NCBI GenBank assembly: GCA_051657715.1
Contig: JBOFLF010000077.1
Location: forward strand, 1 to 58,623
Length of the DNA stretch: 58,623 bases
From: JBOFBH01 sp051657715
Lineage (GTDB): Bacteria > Actinomycetota > Actinomycetes > Actinomycetales > Angustibacteraceae
Direction: 5' to 3'
The notes below the pieces were generated by a model. It did no database searches, had not been told where the DNA came from, and was given only the letters and a program-made list of their open reading frames with translations. A program made the translations under genes and the position numbers. Positions 1 through 8,123 of the stretch are shown here, piece by piece (within the stretch, counting starts at the first letter, position 1; every line of letters starts with the position of its first letter).

Positions 1-112
1 GCCTAACAAGGCTCAGCGGTCACGCAACCGTCGTGAGCGCAATGTGAGCAGGCCGTTTCGCCACTCTACGATCATTCCGCCGTACGAGGGATGGGCCATC
101 CCCAGCCGCTGA

Positions 113-2698
113 CTACTCGCCCGACCCGGCGCCAGTCGAGCCCGAGCCCGGTCCGCGCTGGACGGCGGCGAGCAGCAACTGGGCGACGTCCACGACCTGC
201 ACCTGGTCGCGGGCCTCGCCGGCGCCTTGCGCGGACGCCAGCCCGTCGCTCAGCATGACCCGGCAGAACGGGCAACCGACCGCGATCCGGTCCGCGCCGG
301 TGGCGACCGCCTCGGCGGTGCGGTCGGCGTTGATCCGGGTGCCGATCCGCTCCTCCATCCACATCCGCGCGCCGCCGGCGCCGCAGCAGAACGAGCGCTC
401 CCGGCTGCGCGGCAGCTCGCGGTACTCCACGCCGGGCAGCGCGCCGATCAGCTCGCGCGGCGGGTTGTAGACCCCGTTATGCCGACCCAGGTAGCACGGA
501 TCGTGGTACGTCACCGAAGCCGACGCGGCGATCGAGGTGCCGGGCTCGTTCGCTGACCTGGAGGTGGCGCCGTCGTCGCCGTCGGCAAGGGTGGTCGAGC
601 CGACGTCGCCGGAACCAGACGTCTGGTCGCTGGGAGCCGTGGACCCGGTGCGCGGCAACGGTGCTCCGGACACCGGAGCGATCGGCACCAGGCGCCCGGC
701 TCGGACCAGCTGGTTCAGCAACTGGGTGTGGTGCACCACCTCGTACCGGCCACCCAGCTGCGGGTACTCCCGGGACAGCGTGTTGAGGCAGTGCGGGCAG
801 GTGACCACGATCTTCGTCGCACCGGCCTCGCCGAGCACCTCGACGTTCGCCTGCGCGAGCATCTGGAACACGAACTCGTTGCCCGCCCGCCGGGCCGGGT
901 CCCCGGTGCAGGACTCGCCGTCGCCGAGGACGGCGAACTCCACCCCCGCGGTGTGCAGCAGCTCCGCGACCGCCCGGGTGGTCTTCTTCGCGCGGTCCTC
1001 GAACGCGCCCGCGCAGCCCACCCAGAACAGGTACTCCACCTCGGCCAGCGACTCGACGTCCCGGCCGACCTGCTTGATCTCGAACGGCAGGTCCTTCGCC
1101 CAGTCCAGGCGCATCCGGGCGTTCATCCCCCACGGGTTCTGCGCGTTCTCCAAGTTCTTGAACAGCCCGCCCAGCTCGGTGGGGAACGCGGACTCCATGA
1201 GCACCTGGTACCGCCGCATGTCGATGATGTGGTCCACGTGCTCGATGTCCACTGGGCACTGCTCCACGCAGGCGCCGCAGCTGGTGCAGCTCCACAGCAC
1301 CTCCGGGTCGATGACGCCGAGCCCGCCCAGCTCCTCGCCGCCACCCGGGCGGTATGCGCCACGAGGATCCGCTGCCAGCCCGGCGGTGCCGTCCGGGACC
1401 CCGATGGCCGCGGTCCCGTCGCCGCTGCCCGCTGCGGAGTGCCGGCCGGGGTCGCCACTGGAGCCGGCGGCGTCGGTGGTGCCGCTGTCGGGGTCGGCCC
1501 ACCCGGTCGCGGCGACCAACGGCCGCTCGTGCGCGAGCCGAGCTCGTTCCAGCACCGCGGGCGACGCGCCACCCGTCGTCGCGTCCCTGCCGCTGCCCCC
1601 GCCGGCAGCATCGGCACCCTGGTTGGAGCCGGCGGCCCGGAGGTGCGGGGCCACCGCGTGCGCGTGGTCGCGCAGGCTCATCACCAGCAGCTTGGGCGAC
1701 AACGGCTTGTCGGTGTGCCAAGCCGGGCACTGGCTCTGGCAGCGACCGCACTCGGTGCAGGTGCTGACATCCAGCAGTCCCTTCCACGTGAACTGCTCCA
1801 CCTTCCCGACGCCGAGCGCGGCGTCCTCGTCGAGCCCGTCGACATCCGCGAAGTCCACCGGCTTCCCGTCGACCGAGATGGGTCTCAGCTCGCCGAGCGC
1901 GGTACGCCCGTCGGCGTTGCGCTTGGTCCAGATGTTGACGAAGGCCAGGAACCGGTGCCAGGCCACGCCCATCGTCGGCCGCAGCCCGATGGTCACGAAC
2001 CACGCCATCGAGATCAGGATCTTCCCCGTGGCAACCGCGATGATCGCCGAGCCGAGCGCCCCGGCGCTGGCGCCGTCCACGAGACCACCGAGCCACGCGG
2101 TGGTCGGGAAGTGCCAGGCGGTCGCCCACGTCGCGTCCAGCTCCCGGCCTCGTGCGTACTCCAGCGCGCGCAGCGCCAGCACGCACACCACCACCCCGAG
2201 GATGGTCAGCTCGACGTAGTACGCCTGCCACCACGTCGAGCCGAAGAACCGGGAGCGGCGCCCCCGATCCCCGCCGGATCGCCGGGGGTGCTCGCGTTGG
2301 CGTACCGCCATCAACACCAGGATGCCGGCCAGGGAGAGCCAGGCGATCCCCTCGCCCAGCCACTCCAGCGGCACCCAGTGGCCGACCACCGGCAGCACGA
2401 ACCCGGGATCGAACAGCTGCCCGTACGCGGTGATCAAGCTGAGGAACAGCACCCCGAACGCGACCATGGTGACCCAGTGCGCCACCGCCACCACCGGTTT
2501 GCGCGCCATCCGGGTGTGGCCGAGGAACTCCCGCAGCAGCGTGCGGGTCCGTCGCAGCGGGTCGTTGGCGCGGGGGTCCGACGAGCTGGTCGGTTGACCG
2601 ATCCGGATCCCGGCGACGATCTCACCGACGGCGCGGGCGACCAACGCGACGCCCACGGCGGTGGCGGCCAGCGCCAGCGGGATGGCAACGACCTGCAT
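113..2698 (-). CDS. Membrane-anchored (Fe-S)-binding heterodisulfide-reductase-like oxidoreductase
   Basis: 861 residues. Several hydrophobic helices lie in the first ~250 residues (about 5-30, 70-95, 115-132, 160-180, 205-235). Two 4Fe-4S motifs follow, CTECGRCQSQCP near 314 and CTSCGACVEQCP near 471. The C-terminal half has CCG-type cysteine clusters (WVGCAG, HDPCYLGRHN, FCCGAGGARMW). This order matches the actinobacterial Fe-S oxidoreductase family of which mycobacterial Rv0338c is a member: a membrane electron-transfer protein of unknown donor and acceptor. A roughly 100-residue Gly/Ala/Ser/Asp-rich stretch (about 355-455) separates the two clusters, and a second such insert of about 50 residues sits before the last CCG motif. 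I infer both are disordered linkers. It is not in an obvious operon. Confident of family, not of reaction. Confidence 0.88.
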   Translation of the reverse strand: MQVVAIPLALAATAVGVALVARAVGEIVAGIRIGQPTSSSDPRANDPLRRTRTLLREFLGHTRMARKPVVAVAHWVTMVAFGVLFLSLITAYGQLFDPGFVLPVVGHWVPLEWLGEGIAWLSLAGILVLMAVRQREHPRRSGGDRGRRSRFFGSTWWQAYYVELTILGVVVCVLALRALEYARGRELDATWATAWHFPTTAWLGGLVDGASAGALGSAIIAVATGKILISMAWFVTIGLRPTMGVAWHRFLAFVNIWTKRNADGRTALGELRPISVDGKPVDFADVDGLDEDAALGVGKVEQFTWKGLLDVSTCTECGRCQSQCPAWHTDKPLSPKLLVMSLRDHAHAVAPHLRAAGSNQGADAAGGGSGRDATTGGASPAVLERARLAHERPLVAATGWADPDSGTTDAAGSSGDPGRHSAAGSGDGTAAIGVPDGTAGLAADPRGAYRPGGGEELGGLGVIDPEVLWSCTSCGACVEQCPVDIEHVDHIIDMRRYQVLMESAFPTELGGLFKNLENAQNPWGMNARMRLDWAKDLPFEIKQVGRDVESLAEVEYLFWVGCAGAFEDRAKKTTRAVAELLHTAGVEFAVLGDGESCTGDPARRAGNEFVFQMLAQANVEVLGEAGATKIVVTCPHCLNTLSREYPQLGGRYEVVHHTQLLNQLVRAGRLVPIAPVSGAPLPRTGSTAPSDQTSGSGDVGSTTLADGDDGATSRSANEPGTSIAASASVTYHDPCYLGRHNGVYNPPRELIGALPGVEYRELPRSRERSFCCGAGGARMWMEERIGTRINADRTAEAVATGADRIAVGCPFCRVMLSDGLASAQGAGEARDQVQVVDVAQLLLAAVQRGPGSGSTGAGSGE

Positions 2699-2840
2699 GA
2701 GCGGCTCCCTCGTACGGAGACTTGGTGGTCCGGGTGAGCTCTCGCAACCCTCACGCCCGTTCGGGGTGAACGGCGGGCTCTGACGATGCTACTGGCCGGT
2801 AACTGACGCCGCCGGGTCCGCGGCTCTTGACCCGGGCACC

Positions 2841-3239
2841 TCACAGGACGGTGGCCACGTCGGTTCGGCGGAAGTCCTCGCCCTTGAACAGCAACGGGAT
2901 TCCGTGTGCTCGGGCCATGGCGTAGGCGAAGCAGTCACCCAGGTTGAGCGCCGCCGGGTGCCGGCCGCGGCCGAAACGACGCCACGCGTCCACCGCAAGC
3001 CGCGCCTGCTCGGCGCTCACCGGGTCGATGGCGACACCAGCCGTCTTGATCAGCACGGCCAGATCCTGTGCCGCCTCTGGTCCTTGCCGTGCCTCGACCA
3101 CGATCGCCGCCTCGACGGCGCTGACCGCGGACAGCAGCGGTGGGCCGCCGGCAGCGATGAGGGCCTGGGCGTACAGCTCCCCATCGGGTTCTCCCAGAAC
3201 CACCGCGACGAGCGCGGAAGTGTCGACTGCCATGCTCAT
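2841..3239 (-). CDS. VapC-type PIN-domain ribonuclease toxin (module 1)
   Basis: 132 residues, a normal VapC size. The PIN acidic residues are visible: D6 in AVDTSAL, E43 in SAVEAAIVVEA, D102 in NLGDCFAYA and D122 in KGEDFRRTD. The ALNLGDCFAYAMA and LLFKGEDF segments are typical of the Rv0624-like VapC branch. VapC toxins are Mg2+-dependent endoribonucleases held inactive by a cognate VapB. The start overlaps the stop of the upstream vapB by 4 nt (positions 3236-3239), the usual translationally coupled arrangement. The RNA target cannot be read from sequence. Confidence 0.9.
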   Translation of the reverse strand: MSMAVDTSALVAVVLGEPDGELYAQALIAAGGPPLLSAVSAVEAAIVVEARQGPEAAQDLAVLIKTAGVAIDPVSAEQARLAVDAWRRFGRGRHPAALNLGDCFAYAMARAHGIPLLFKGEDFRRTDVATVL

Positions 3240-3490
3240 ACCGGAAGGCCGTCGTGGCCGTATCCGAGGATCTCGCTCTCCGGTCGGTCATCCACTGTGG
3301 CGCGCGCCCGGCCACGGCGGACCAGTTCCTCCACGAACGCGCCGCTCGTCGTCGGGCGCTGGCGATGGCGTACTCGCGCCAGCCTCTCTCGGATCGCCGT
3401 CCGAGCTGCTTCGGTGATCGTCTCGCCGGTGAGGGCGGCGAGTTCGCGAGCCAGGCGATCGGTGTCCGGGTCCTTGATGTTGAGCGCCAT
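3236..3490 (-). CDS. VapB-type antitoxin (module 1)
   Basis: 84 residues beginning MALNIKDPDTDRLARELA, the N-terminal pattern of the Rv0623-like VapB family (ribbon-helix-helix-like DNA-binding head followed by a toxin-wrapping tail). It directly precedes vapC with a 4-nt overlap. A TAGTCT hexamer at 3497-3502, ending six bases before the ATG, is a plausible -10 box, and no Shine-Dalgarno lies between it and the start. The mRNA may therefore be leaderless. The product should neutralise the toxin and autoregulate the pair. Confidence 0.85.
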   Translation of the reverse strand: MALNIKDPDTDRLARELAALTGETITEAARTAIRERLARVRHRQRPTTSGAFVEELVRRGRARATVDDRPESEILGYGHDGLPV

Positions 3491-3626
3491 CGATAAAGAC
3501 TACTCTCCACCTTTCTTTCCTCCGGGTGAGATAAGCGGAGTGCTGCCGCATCTTCCGGTCGTCAGCGACCCTGCCCGGCGGTGTGGAACCCCTGCGCCGG
3601 GTACATCGATCCGGTTCGATGAGCTC

Positions 3627-5222
3627 ATGACGGGTGTGCCTGGTCCGGGCGGCTCGGCTGATCGGTGGGCTGCCGACGCGACCGAGATACCGATCGGCGA
3701 CGGCCCGTTGACGCCGGGCCAGGTGGTCGCGGTGGCCCGCCACCGCGCCGCCGTCGCGCTCACCGAGCGCGCGCTCCGCGCGATCGAGCGCAGCCGCGCG
3801 GTGATCGAAGAGCTGGCCGGAGACGAGCAAGCGCACTACGGGATCTCCACCGGCTTCGGGGCGCTCGCCACCCGGCACGTCCCGCCGCGGTTGCGAGAGC
3901 AGCTGCAGCTGGCGGTGGTGCGCTCGCACGCCGCCGGAACCGGGACGCAGGTGGAGCGGGAGGTGGTCCGCGCGCTCATGCTGCTGCGGTTGTCCACGAT
4001 GGCCACAGGGCGGACCGGCGTCCGTTCGGTGGTCGCGTCAAGGTATGCGGCTTTGCTGAATGCGGGGGTGACGCCGGTGGTGCCCGAGCACGGATCGCTG
4101 GGCTGCTCCGGCGATCTGGCGCCGTTGGCGCACTGCGCGCTCGCCCTGGTCGGCGAGGGGATGGTCCAGGATCGCGACGACGTGCCGCTGTCTTCGGCGG
4201 AAGCTTTGCGCCGCAACGGGATCAATCCGGTCGAACTGCGAGAGAAGGAAGGCCTGGCGCTGATCAACGGCACCGACGGCATGCTGGGCATGCTGGTGTT
4301 GGCGTTGGCCGACCTGCGAGAGCTGCTGGTGGTCGCCGACATCGCGGCCGCGGCCAGCGTGGAGGCGTTGCTCGGCACCGACGCGGTGTTCGCCGCCGAT
4401 CTGCAGGCGCTGCGACCGCACCCCGGGCAGGCGATCAGCGCGGCCAACCTGCGGGCACTGCTGGCCGGGAGCGGGATCATGGCCAGCCACCGCGATCCGT
4501 CCTGCACCCGGGTGCAGGACGCCTACTCGCTGCGCTGCGCCCCGCAGGTGCACGGCGCCGCCCGGGACACCGTCGAGCACGCCGCGGCGGTCGCGGACCG
4601 CGAGCTCGCCGCCGCCATCGACAACCCGGTGGTCACCGTGGACGGGCGGGTGGAGAGCAACGGCAACTTCCACGGCGCGCCGGTGGCGTACGTGCTCGAC
4701 TTCCTCGCGATCGCCGTCGCGGACGTCGCGTCGATGAGCGAGCGGCGCACCGATCGGTTCCTGGACGTCGCCCGCAACCACGGTCTGCCGCCGTTCCTCG
4801 CGGACCGGCCAGGGGTCGACAGCGGCCTGATGATCGCGCAGTACACGGCGGCCGGGATGGTGGCGGAGCTCAAGCGGTTGGCGACGCCGGCCAGCGTGGA
4901 CTCCATCCCGAGCAGCGCGATGCAGGAGGACCACGTCTCGATGGGCTGGGCTGCCGGGCGCAAGCTGCGGCGCGCGCTGGACGGGTTGACCCGGGTGCTG
5001 GCCATCGAGGTGCTCACCGCGACTCGGGCGTCGGACCTGCGCGGCCCGCTGGTCCCAGCACCGGCCATGGCCGCTGTCCGAGACGCATTGCGTCGCAACG
5101 GGATCGCCGGCCCTGGGCCGGACCGCCACCTGGCCCCGGAGATCGACGCGGCCGTGACCGCCGTCGTCGACGGCACGGTCCGGGCAGCCGCCGACTCCGT
5201 CCTGTCGCGGCCCCTGGGCTGA
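3627..5222 (+). CDS. hutH: Histidine ammonia-lyase
   Basis: 531 residues from ATG 3627; the family is usually about 510. It deaminates L-histidine to urocanate using an autocatalytic MIO prosthetic group. Diagnostic blocks: YGISTGFGALAT near 71; GSLGCSGDLAPLAH, with the MIO triad at C160-S161-G162; QDAYSLRCAPQVHGA; SNGNFHGAP; DSIPSSAMQEDHVSMGW. Most HALs have Ala-Ser-Gly. Cys-Ser-Gly is, to my recollection, the form in Streptomyces HALs, so it should still be functional. The reading frame stays open far upstream, but ATG 3627 gives the family N-terminus. No other hut gene is nearby. The next gene on the same strand starts 45 nt downstream, so co-transcription is possible. Confidence 0.93.
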   Translation: MTGVPGPGGSADRWAADATEIPIGDGPLTPGQVVAVARHRAAVALTERALRAIERSRAVIEELAGDEQAHYGISTGFGALATRHVPPRLREQLQLAVVRSHAAGTGTQVEREVVRALMLLRLSTMATGRTGVRSVVASRYAALLNAGVTPVVPEHGSLGCSGDLAPLAHCALALVGEGMVQDRDDVPLSSAEALRRNGINPVELREKEGLALINGTDGMLGMLVLALADLRELLVVADIAAAASVEALLGTDAVFAADLQALRPHPGQAISAANLRALLAGSGIMASHRDPSCTRVQDAYSLRCAPQVHGAARDTVEHAAAVADRELAAAIDNPVVTVDGRVESNGNFHGAPVAYVLDFLAIAVADVASMSERRTDRFLDVARNHGLPPFLADRPGVDSGLMIAQYTAAGMVAELKRLATPASVDSIPSSAMQEDHVSMGWAAGRKLRRALDGLTRVLAIEVLTATRASDLRGPLVPAPAMAAVRDALRRNGIAGPGPDRHLAPEIDAAVTAVVDGTVRAAADSVLSRPLG

Positions 5223-5267
5223 CCCACCGTGGCGCTGGCATTCCCGGGATGCTGGCACCCTGAGCTG

Positions 5268-6632
5268 GTGGTCGACAACATCGGTGCGGAGCGTCCCGTC
5301 GCGCTGGCGGTATGCGGCGCCGACGTCGAGCAGGTGGCCATGAGCTGGGGTGTGGTCAGCGCTCGACGGGACTGGTGGGGTTGGTCCGAGCAGGACCTGC
5401 CGCTCGCGGTGGTGACCGGGCACGAGCAGCGGTTGTCCGTTGCTGAGCGCTGCCCCGGGGCCACGGTGGTGGCCACCGGTGCGCCTGGGTGGCCGGCGGC
5501 CACCGCGGTGGCCCAGGCCTGGGCGTCAGCGTTGGCAGCGGACCGTACCGTGATCGCCGTCCGGGCCGGCACGCTTCCGGCCCTGGATCAGCCGTTCCTC
5601 GCAGCCGCCAGGGCCGTCACCGATCCGACCTCGGGCACCGCCGAGGATCCCGGTCCCACCGACCTGGTGGTGCTGCCGCCGGGTAGTCGGGTGGACGTCG
5701 ACCCGCGGACCCGCGGCTCGTTGGCTGAGCACGACGTCGACACGGCGTTGGCTGCGGCGGGTGTCCAGGCCTCGCACCCCGCGCTGCGGTATGACCGGCC
5801 CGCCGTCCGCGGACCGGCGTTCGCTGCCACCGACCTGGCCGGTCAGGCGCGCAATGCGCTGATGGTCGACCCTCTGGCCGAGGTGTCCGACGACCTGGTC
5901 GACGTGGCGGCGCGTGCCCGGCGCGAGCATCAGTCACCCTTCTGGGCGTACGACGCGATCGTCGGGATCAACCGGGACGCGGCCGTCGAACGCTGGCGGG
6001 ATCTCACGCGTCGGGCGACCGCGCTCGGGTTCGCCGAGCGGTTGGAGCGGCAGCCAGCGGTCGACCATCCCGGGTACCCGACAGCGGGAGCGGCGTTGTC
6101 GCACCGCGCGGTGGTCGAGGACGCGTGGCGTCGCCGGCTGCGGCATGTGCTGCTGCTGGAGGACGACGTGGTGTTCCGCCGGGACACCCGGGCGCTGCTC
6201 GCCGACGCCAACGCCGTCTTCGCCAAGACCAGGTACCCCGGCACCGACAGCGCGCCACAGGCCCCGCCGTGGGACCTGCTCTACCTCGGGGTTGACGCCC
6301 CCGAGCTCGCCGGCCGCGTGGACGACGTGCTGCCACCCGCGACCAGGCATCCCCGGTTGCGGCTGGTGGATCGACGCACCCATAACTTCCACGCCCAGGT
6401 GATCCGGGCGTCCGCGTTCGACCTGCTCCTGGACGAGCTGCCCCGGACCATCGCCGACGCCGAGCACTGGTGCGAGCGGTGGACGGCCACAAGCTGGTTC
6501 CTGTCCGAGCAGTACACGTCCGGGCGGTTGCGGGCGCTGACGGTCTGGCCCCGAGTCGCGGCCCAGGCGGAGCAGCTCACGGACCGCCGGGTCACCCTGC
6601 ACCCCGACGAGCGGACCGCGTTCGTCCTTTAG
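5268..6632 (+). CDS. Two-domain GT25-like glycosyltransferase, type A1 (intact EDD)
   Basis: 454 residues from GTG 5268; a GTG at 5229 would add 13. The C-terminal half matches the GT25 (LPS/collagen galactosyltransferase) pattern: GAALSHRAVVEDAWRRRL then VLLLEDDVVFRR, with E298-D299-D300 as the predicted metal/sugar-nucleotide site. Also present are WDLLYLG and, later, an HAQVIRASAFDLLLDELP block. The N-terminal ~110 residues (RPVALAVCGADVEQ ... VIAVRAG) look like a Rossmann/GT-A-type half without a DxD. By-eye paralogue of the protein at 12545-14143 and, more distantly, of 8124-9404 and 14201-15586. There is no signal peptide, so it is probably cytoplasmic. CTGGCACCCTG lies just upstream, as before the 12545 gene. 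The GT25 assignment is good; donor and acceptor are unknown. Confidence 0.75.
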   Translation: MVDNIGAERPVALAVCGADVEQVAMSWGVVSARRDWWGWSEQDLPLAVVTGHEQRLSVAERCPGATVVATGAPGWPAATAVAQAWASALAADRTVIAVRAGTLPALDQPFLAAARAVTDPTSGTAEDPGPTDLVVLPPGSRVDVDPRTRGSLAEHDVDTALAAAGVQASHPALRYDRPAVRGPAFAATDLAGQARNALMVDPLAEVSDDLVDVAARARREHQSPFWAYDAIVGINRDAAVERWRDLTRRATALGFAERLERQPAVDHPGYPTAGAALSHRAVVEDAWRRRLRHVLLLEDDVVFRRDTRALLADANAVFAKTRYPGTDSAPQAPPWDLLYLGVDAPELAGRVDDVLPPATRHPRLRLVDRRTHNFHAQVIRASAFDLLLDELPRTIADAEHWCERWTATSWFLSEQYTSGRLRALTVWPRVAAQAEQLTDRRVTLHPDERTAFVL

Positions 6633-6671
6633 CCGCGCGCGGTGCCGCGGCTGACCGACGGTGCCGGGTCG

Positions 6672-8024
6672 TCATCGCCCACGCCCAGGCCGTGGTCGGC
6701 GGGCCGCGGCCGCCGCGGCGATCCCCACGCTGACCAGGCCGAGACCGAGCAGGCCGACAACGCCCAGGGATGCCGGACCGGTGGCCGGCAGCTGCCTGGC
6801 GTCCTGGACGCCAGCGGCAGCCGGGACGTCTGAGCGCGGCGGCGTCTCGTCCTGCGTGCTGCCTGGGGACGGTGGGTCGGTGCTCGCCGCCTGGGCCAGC
6901 ACGCAGGCGGTGATCTCCACGTACCCGTCGATCTGGTCGTGGAGGCCGGTGATGGCGCCGAGGCTGGAGCCGCCGCCTCCGCCGGACACCAACCCGGGCA
7001 GAGGTGTCGACCCGCCCGCCGCCCCGAGGCCGGCGCCGCCGCCCCCGCCGTGCAGGCCGCCACCGCCGCCTCCGCCCGCGGTGCTGTAGAAATCGCTCTG
7101 GCCGAAACGGGTCTCGCTGCCACCGCGGCCTCCGGTGCCGAGCGTGCCGCTGCCGCCGTCGAACGCCGGCGTCAGAGCTCCGGTCAGGTCGCTGACCCCG
7201 CCGGCCCCGCCGGCACCCGCCGTCCCGGCGCGACCTCCTCCGATCTGGTAGACGAGACCGCCGCTGAAGGTCAGCTGGGTGGCCCCGGCGACCAGGTCGC
7301 CGTCGTCCTGAATGCCATCCGGTCCGGTGGTGTTGCCTACCCAGCCTTGTGACGCGGCGCCGTCCGTGCCCGCGTCTCCACCGTCACCGACCAGGTCCGG
7401 TGGGGCCGAGGGTATTTGGGCGCCGCCGAACGGGGTGTTGTCCGGCCACACCACCGCACCAGCACCACCACCGCCTGCGGCCACGACGACCCGGTCCGCC
7501 AGGCCGGGTCCGCCGCGTCGCACGTCCGACGCGCCGCCACCACCGCCTGGCGAGATCGGGTGGGGGAGATCGCTGCTGAGCAGGATGAACGGCCCGGGCG
7601 CGGCGTCCCCACCCCCGTTGCTGCCGCCGTCCGCGCCGTCCGCGCCCCCGCCGACGGTGATCCCGAGCACCTCGCCCGGCTCAGCGTCCACGTTCGCGGC
7701 GACGACAGCTGCCCGCCCGCCGCCGGTCGCCGGCCGTGGGAAGAACTCCAGCGGGAGGAAGTCGTCGTCGACCACCGCGCCGGAGACAGCGTCGGCGCCC
7801 TGCCCACCGGCCGCGACCACCCGGACCTGCACGGTCTCCGGTGGCACCGTCCACTCCACCAGGCCCGCGCCGGGGTCGTCGAACCGCTGCGACTCGCCGC
7901 AGTCCAGCTCGGCGGCGGCGATCGGGGTGGCCCCACCTGCTAGTGACGCGGCGGCGAGGGCGCATCCCCCGAGGGGTGCCGCCACCATCCGCTTCGTTAA
8001 CCAAGGGTGCTGAGAAGAACTCAC
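6672..8024 (-). CDS. Secreted glycine-rich LPATG-anchored surface protein, S1
   Basis: 450 residues from GTG 8024. Order of parts: Sec signal peptide (hydrophobic AAPLGGCALAAASLAG, cleavage probably after IAAA); a short CG...RFDDPGAGLVEWTVPPETVQV opening; a long Gly-rich body with GGGGGA, AAGGGGAGAV and GGGGGLHGGGGG blocks; a closing LHDQIDGYVEITACV; a Pro/Ser linker; LPATG at about 412-416; a hydrophobic helix and an Arg-rich tail. LPATG-helix-Arg is the sortase cell-wall sorting signal. The VPP...V/GGG body resembles the glycine-rich domain of ALK/LTK-type proteins, in my judgement at fold-pattern level only. Paralogues are at 9409-10761 and 10768-12126. A TAAGCT -10-like box just before the GTG, with no clear Shine-Dalgarno, suggests its own leaderless promoter. 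Confidence 0.85.
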   Translation of the reverse strand: MSSSQHPWLTKRMVAAPLGGCALAAASLAGGATPIAAAELDCGESQRFDDPGAGLVEWTVPPETVQVRVVAAGGQGADAVSGAVVDDDFLPLEFFPRPATGGGRAAVVAANVDAEPGEVLGITVGGGADGADGGSNGGGDAAPGPFILLSSDLPHPISPGGGGGASDVRRGGPGLADRVVVAAGGGGAGAVVWPDNTPFGGAQIPSAPPDLVGDGGDAGTDGAASQGWVGNTTGPDGIQDDGDLVAGATQLTFSGGLVYQIGGGRAGTAGAGGAGGVSDLTGALTPAFDGGSGTLGTGGRGGSETRFGQSDFYSTAGGGGGGGLHGGGGGAGLGAAGGSTPLPGLVSGGGGGSSLGAITGLHDQIDGYVEITACVLAQAASTDPPSPGSTQDETPPRSDVPAAAGVQDARQLPATGPASLGVVGLLGLGLVSVGIAAAAAARRPRPGRGR

Positions 8025-8123
8025 AACGTGAGCTTAGTTTGTGATGAGCCGGCCTCCGCTCCACCCGTGCTGTCGTCTCGGCGGCACCTCGCGAGCGAAG
8101 AGCGTCACCGAGGCCACGGTCGG

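Noticed and set aside
477..2737. Very long open frames opposite and beside the first Fe-S gene (and the same in hutH, purF, clpB, dnaK and MmpL regions)
   Set aside because: They are antisense or shifted frames of high-GC genes, rich in Arg/Ala/Pro and with no family match; the opposite strand has a clear family gene.
2904..3626. Extension of the hutH frame upstream to 2904
   Set aside because: It would run through vapBC module 1 in antisense. The histidine-lyase family start is at ATG 3627.
5229..5270. TGGCAC element read as a sigma-54 -24 box
   Set aside because: No TTGCA-type -12 follows at the right distance, and sigma-54 is absent from actinobacteria.
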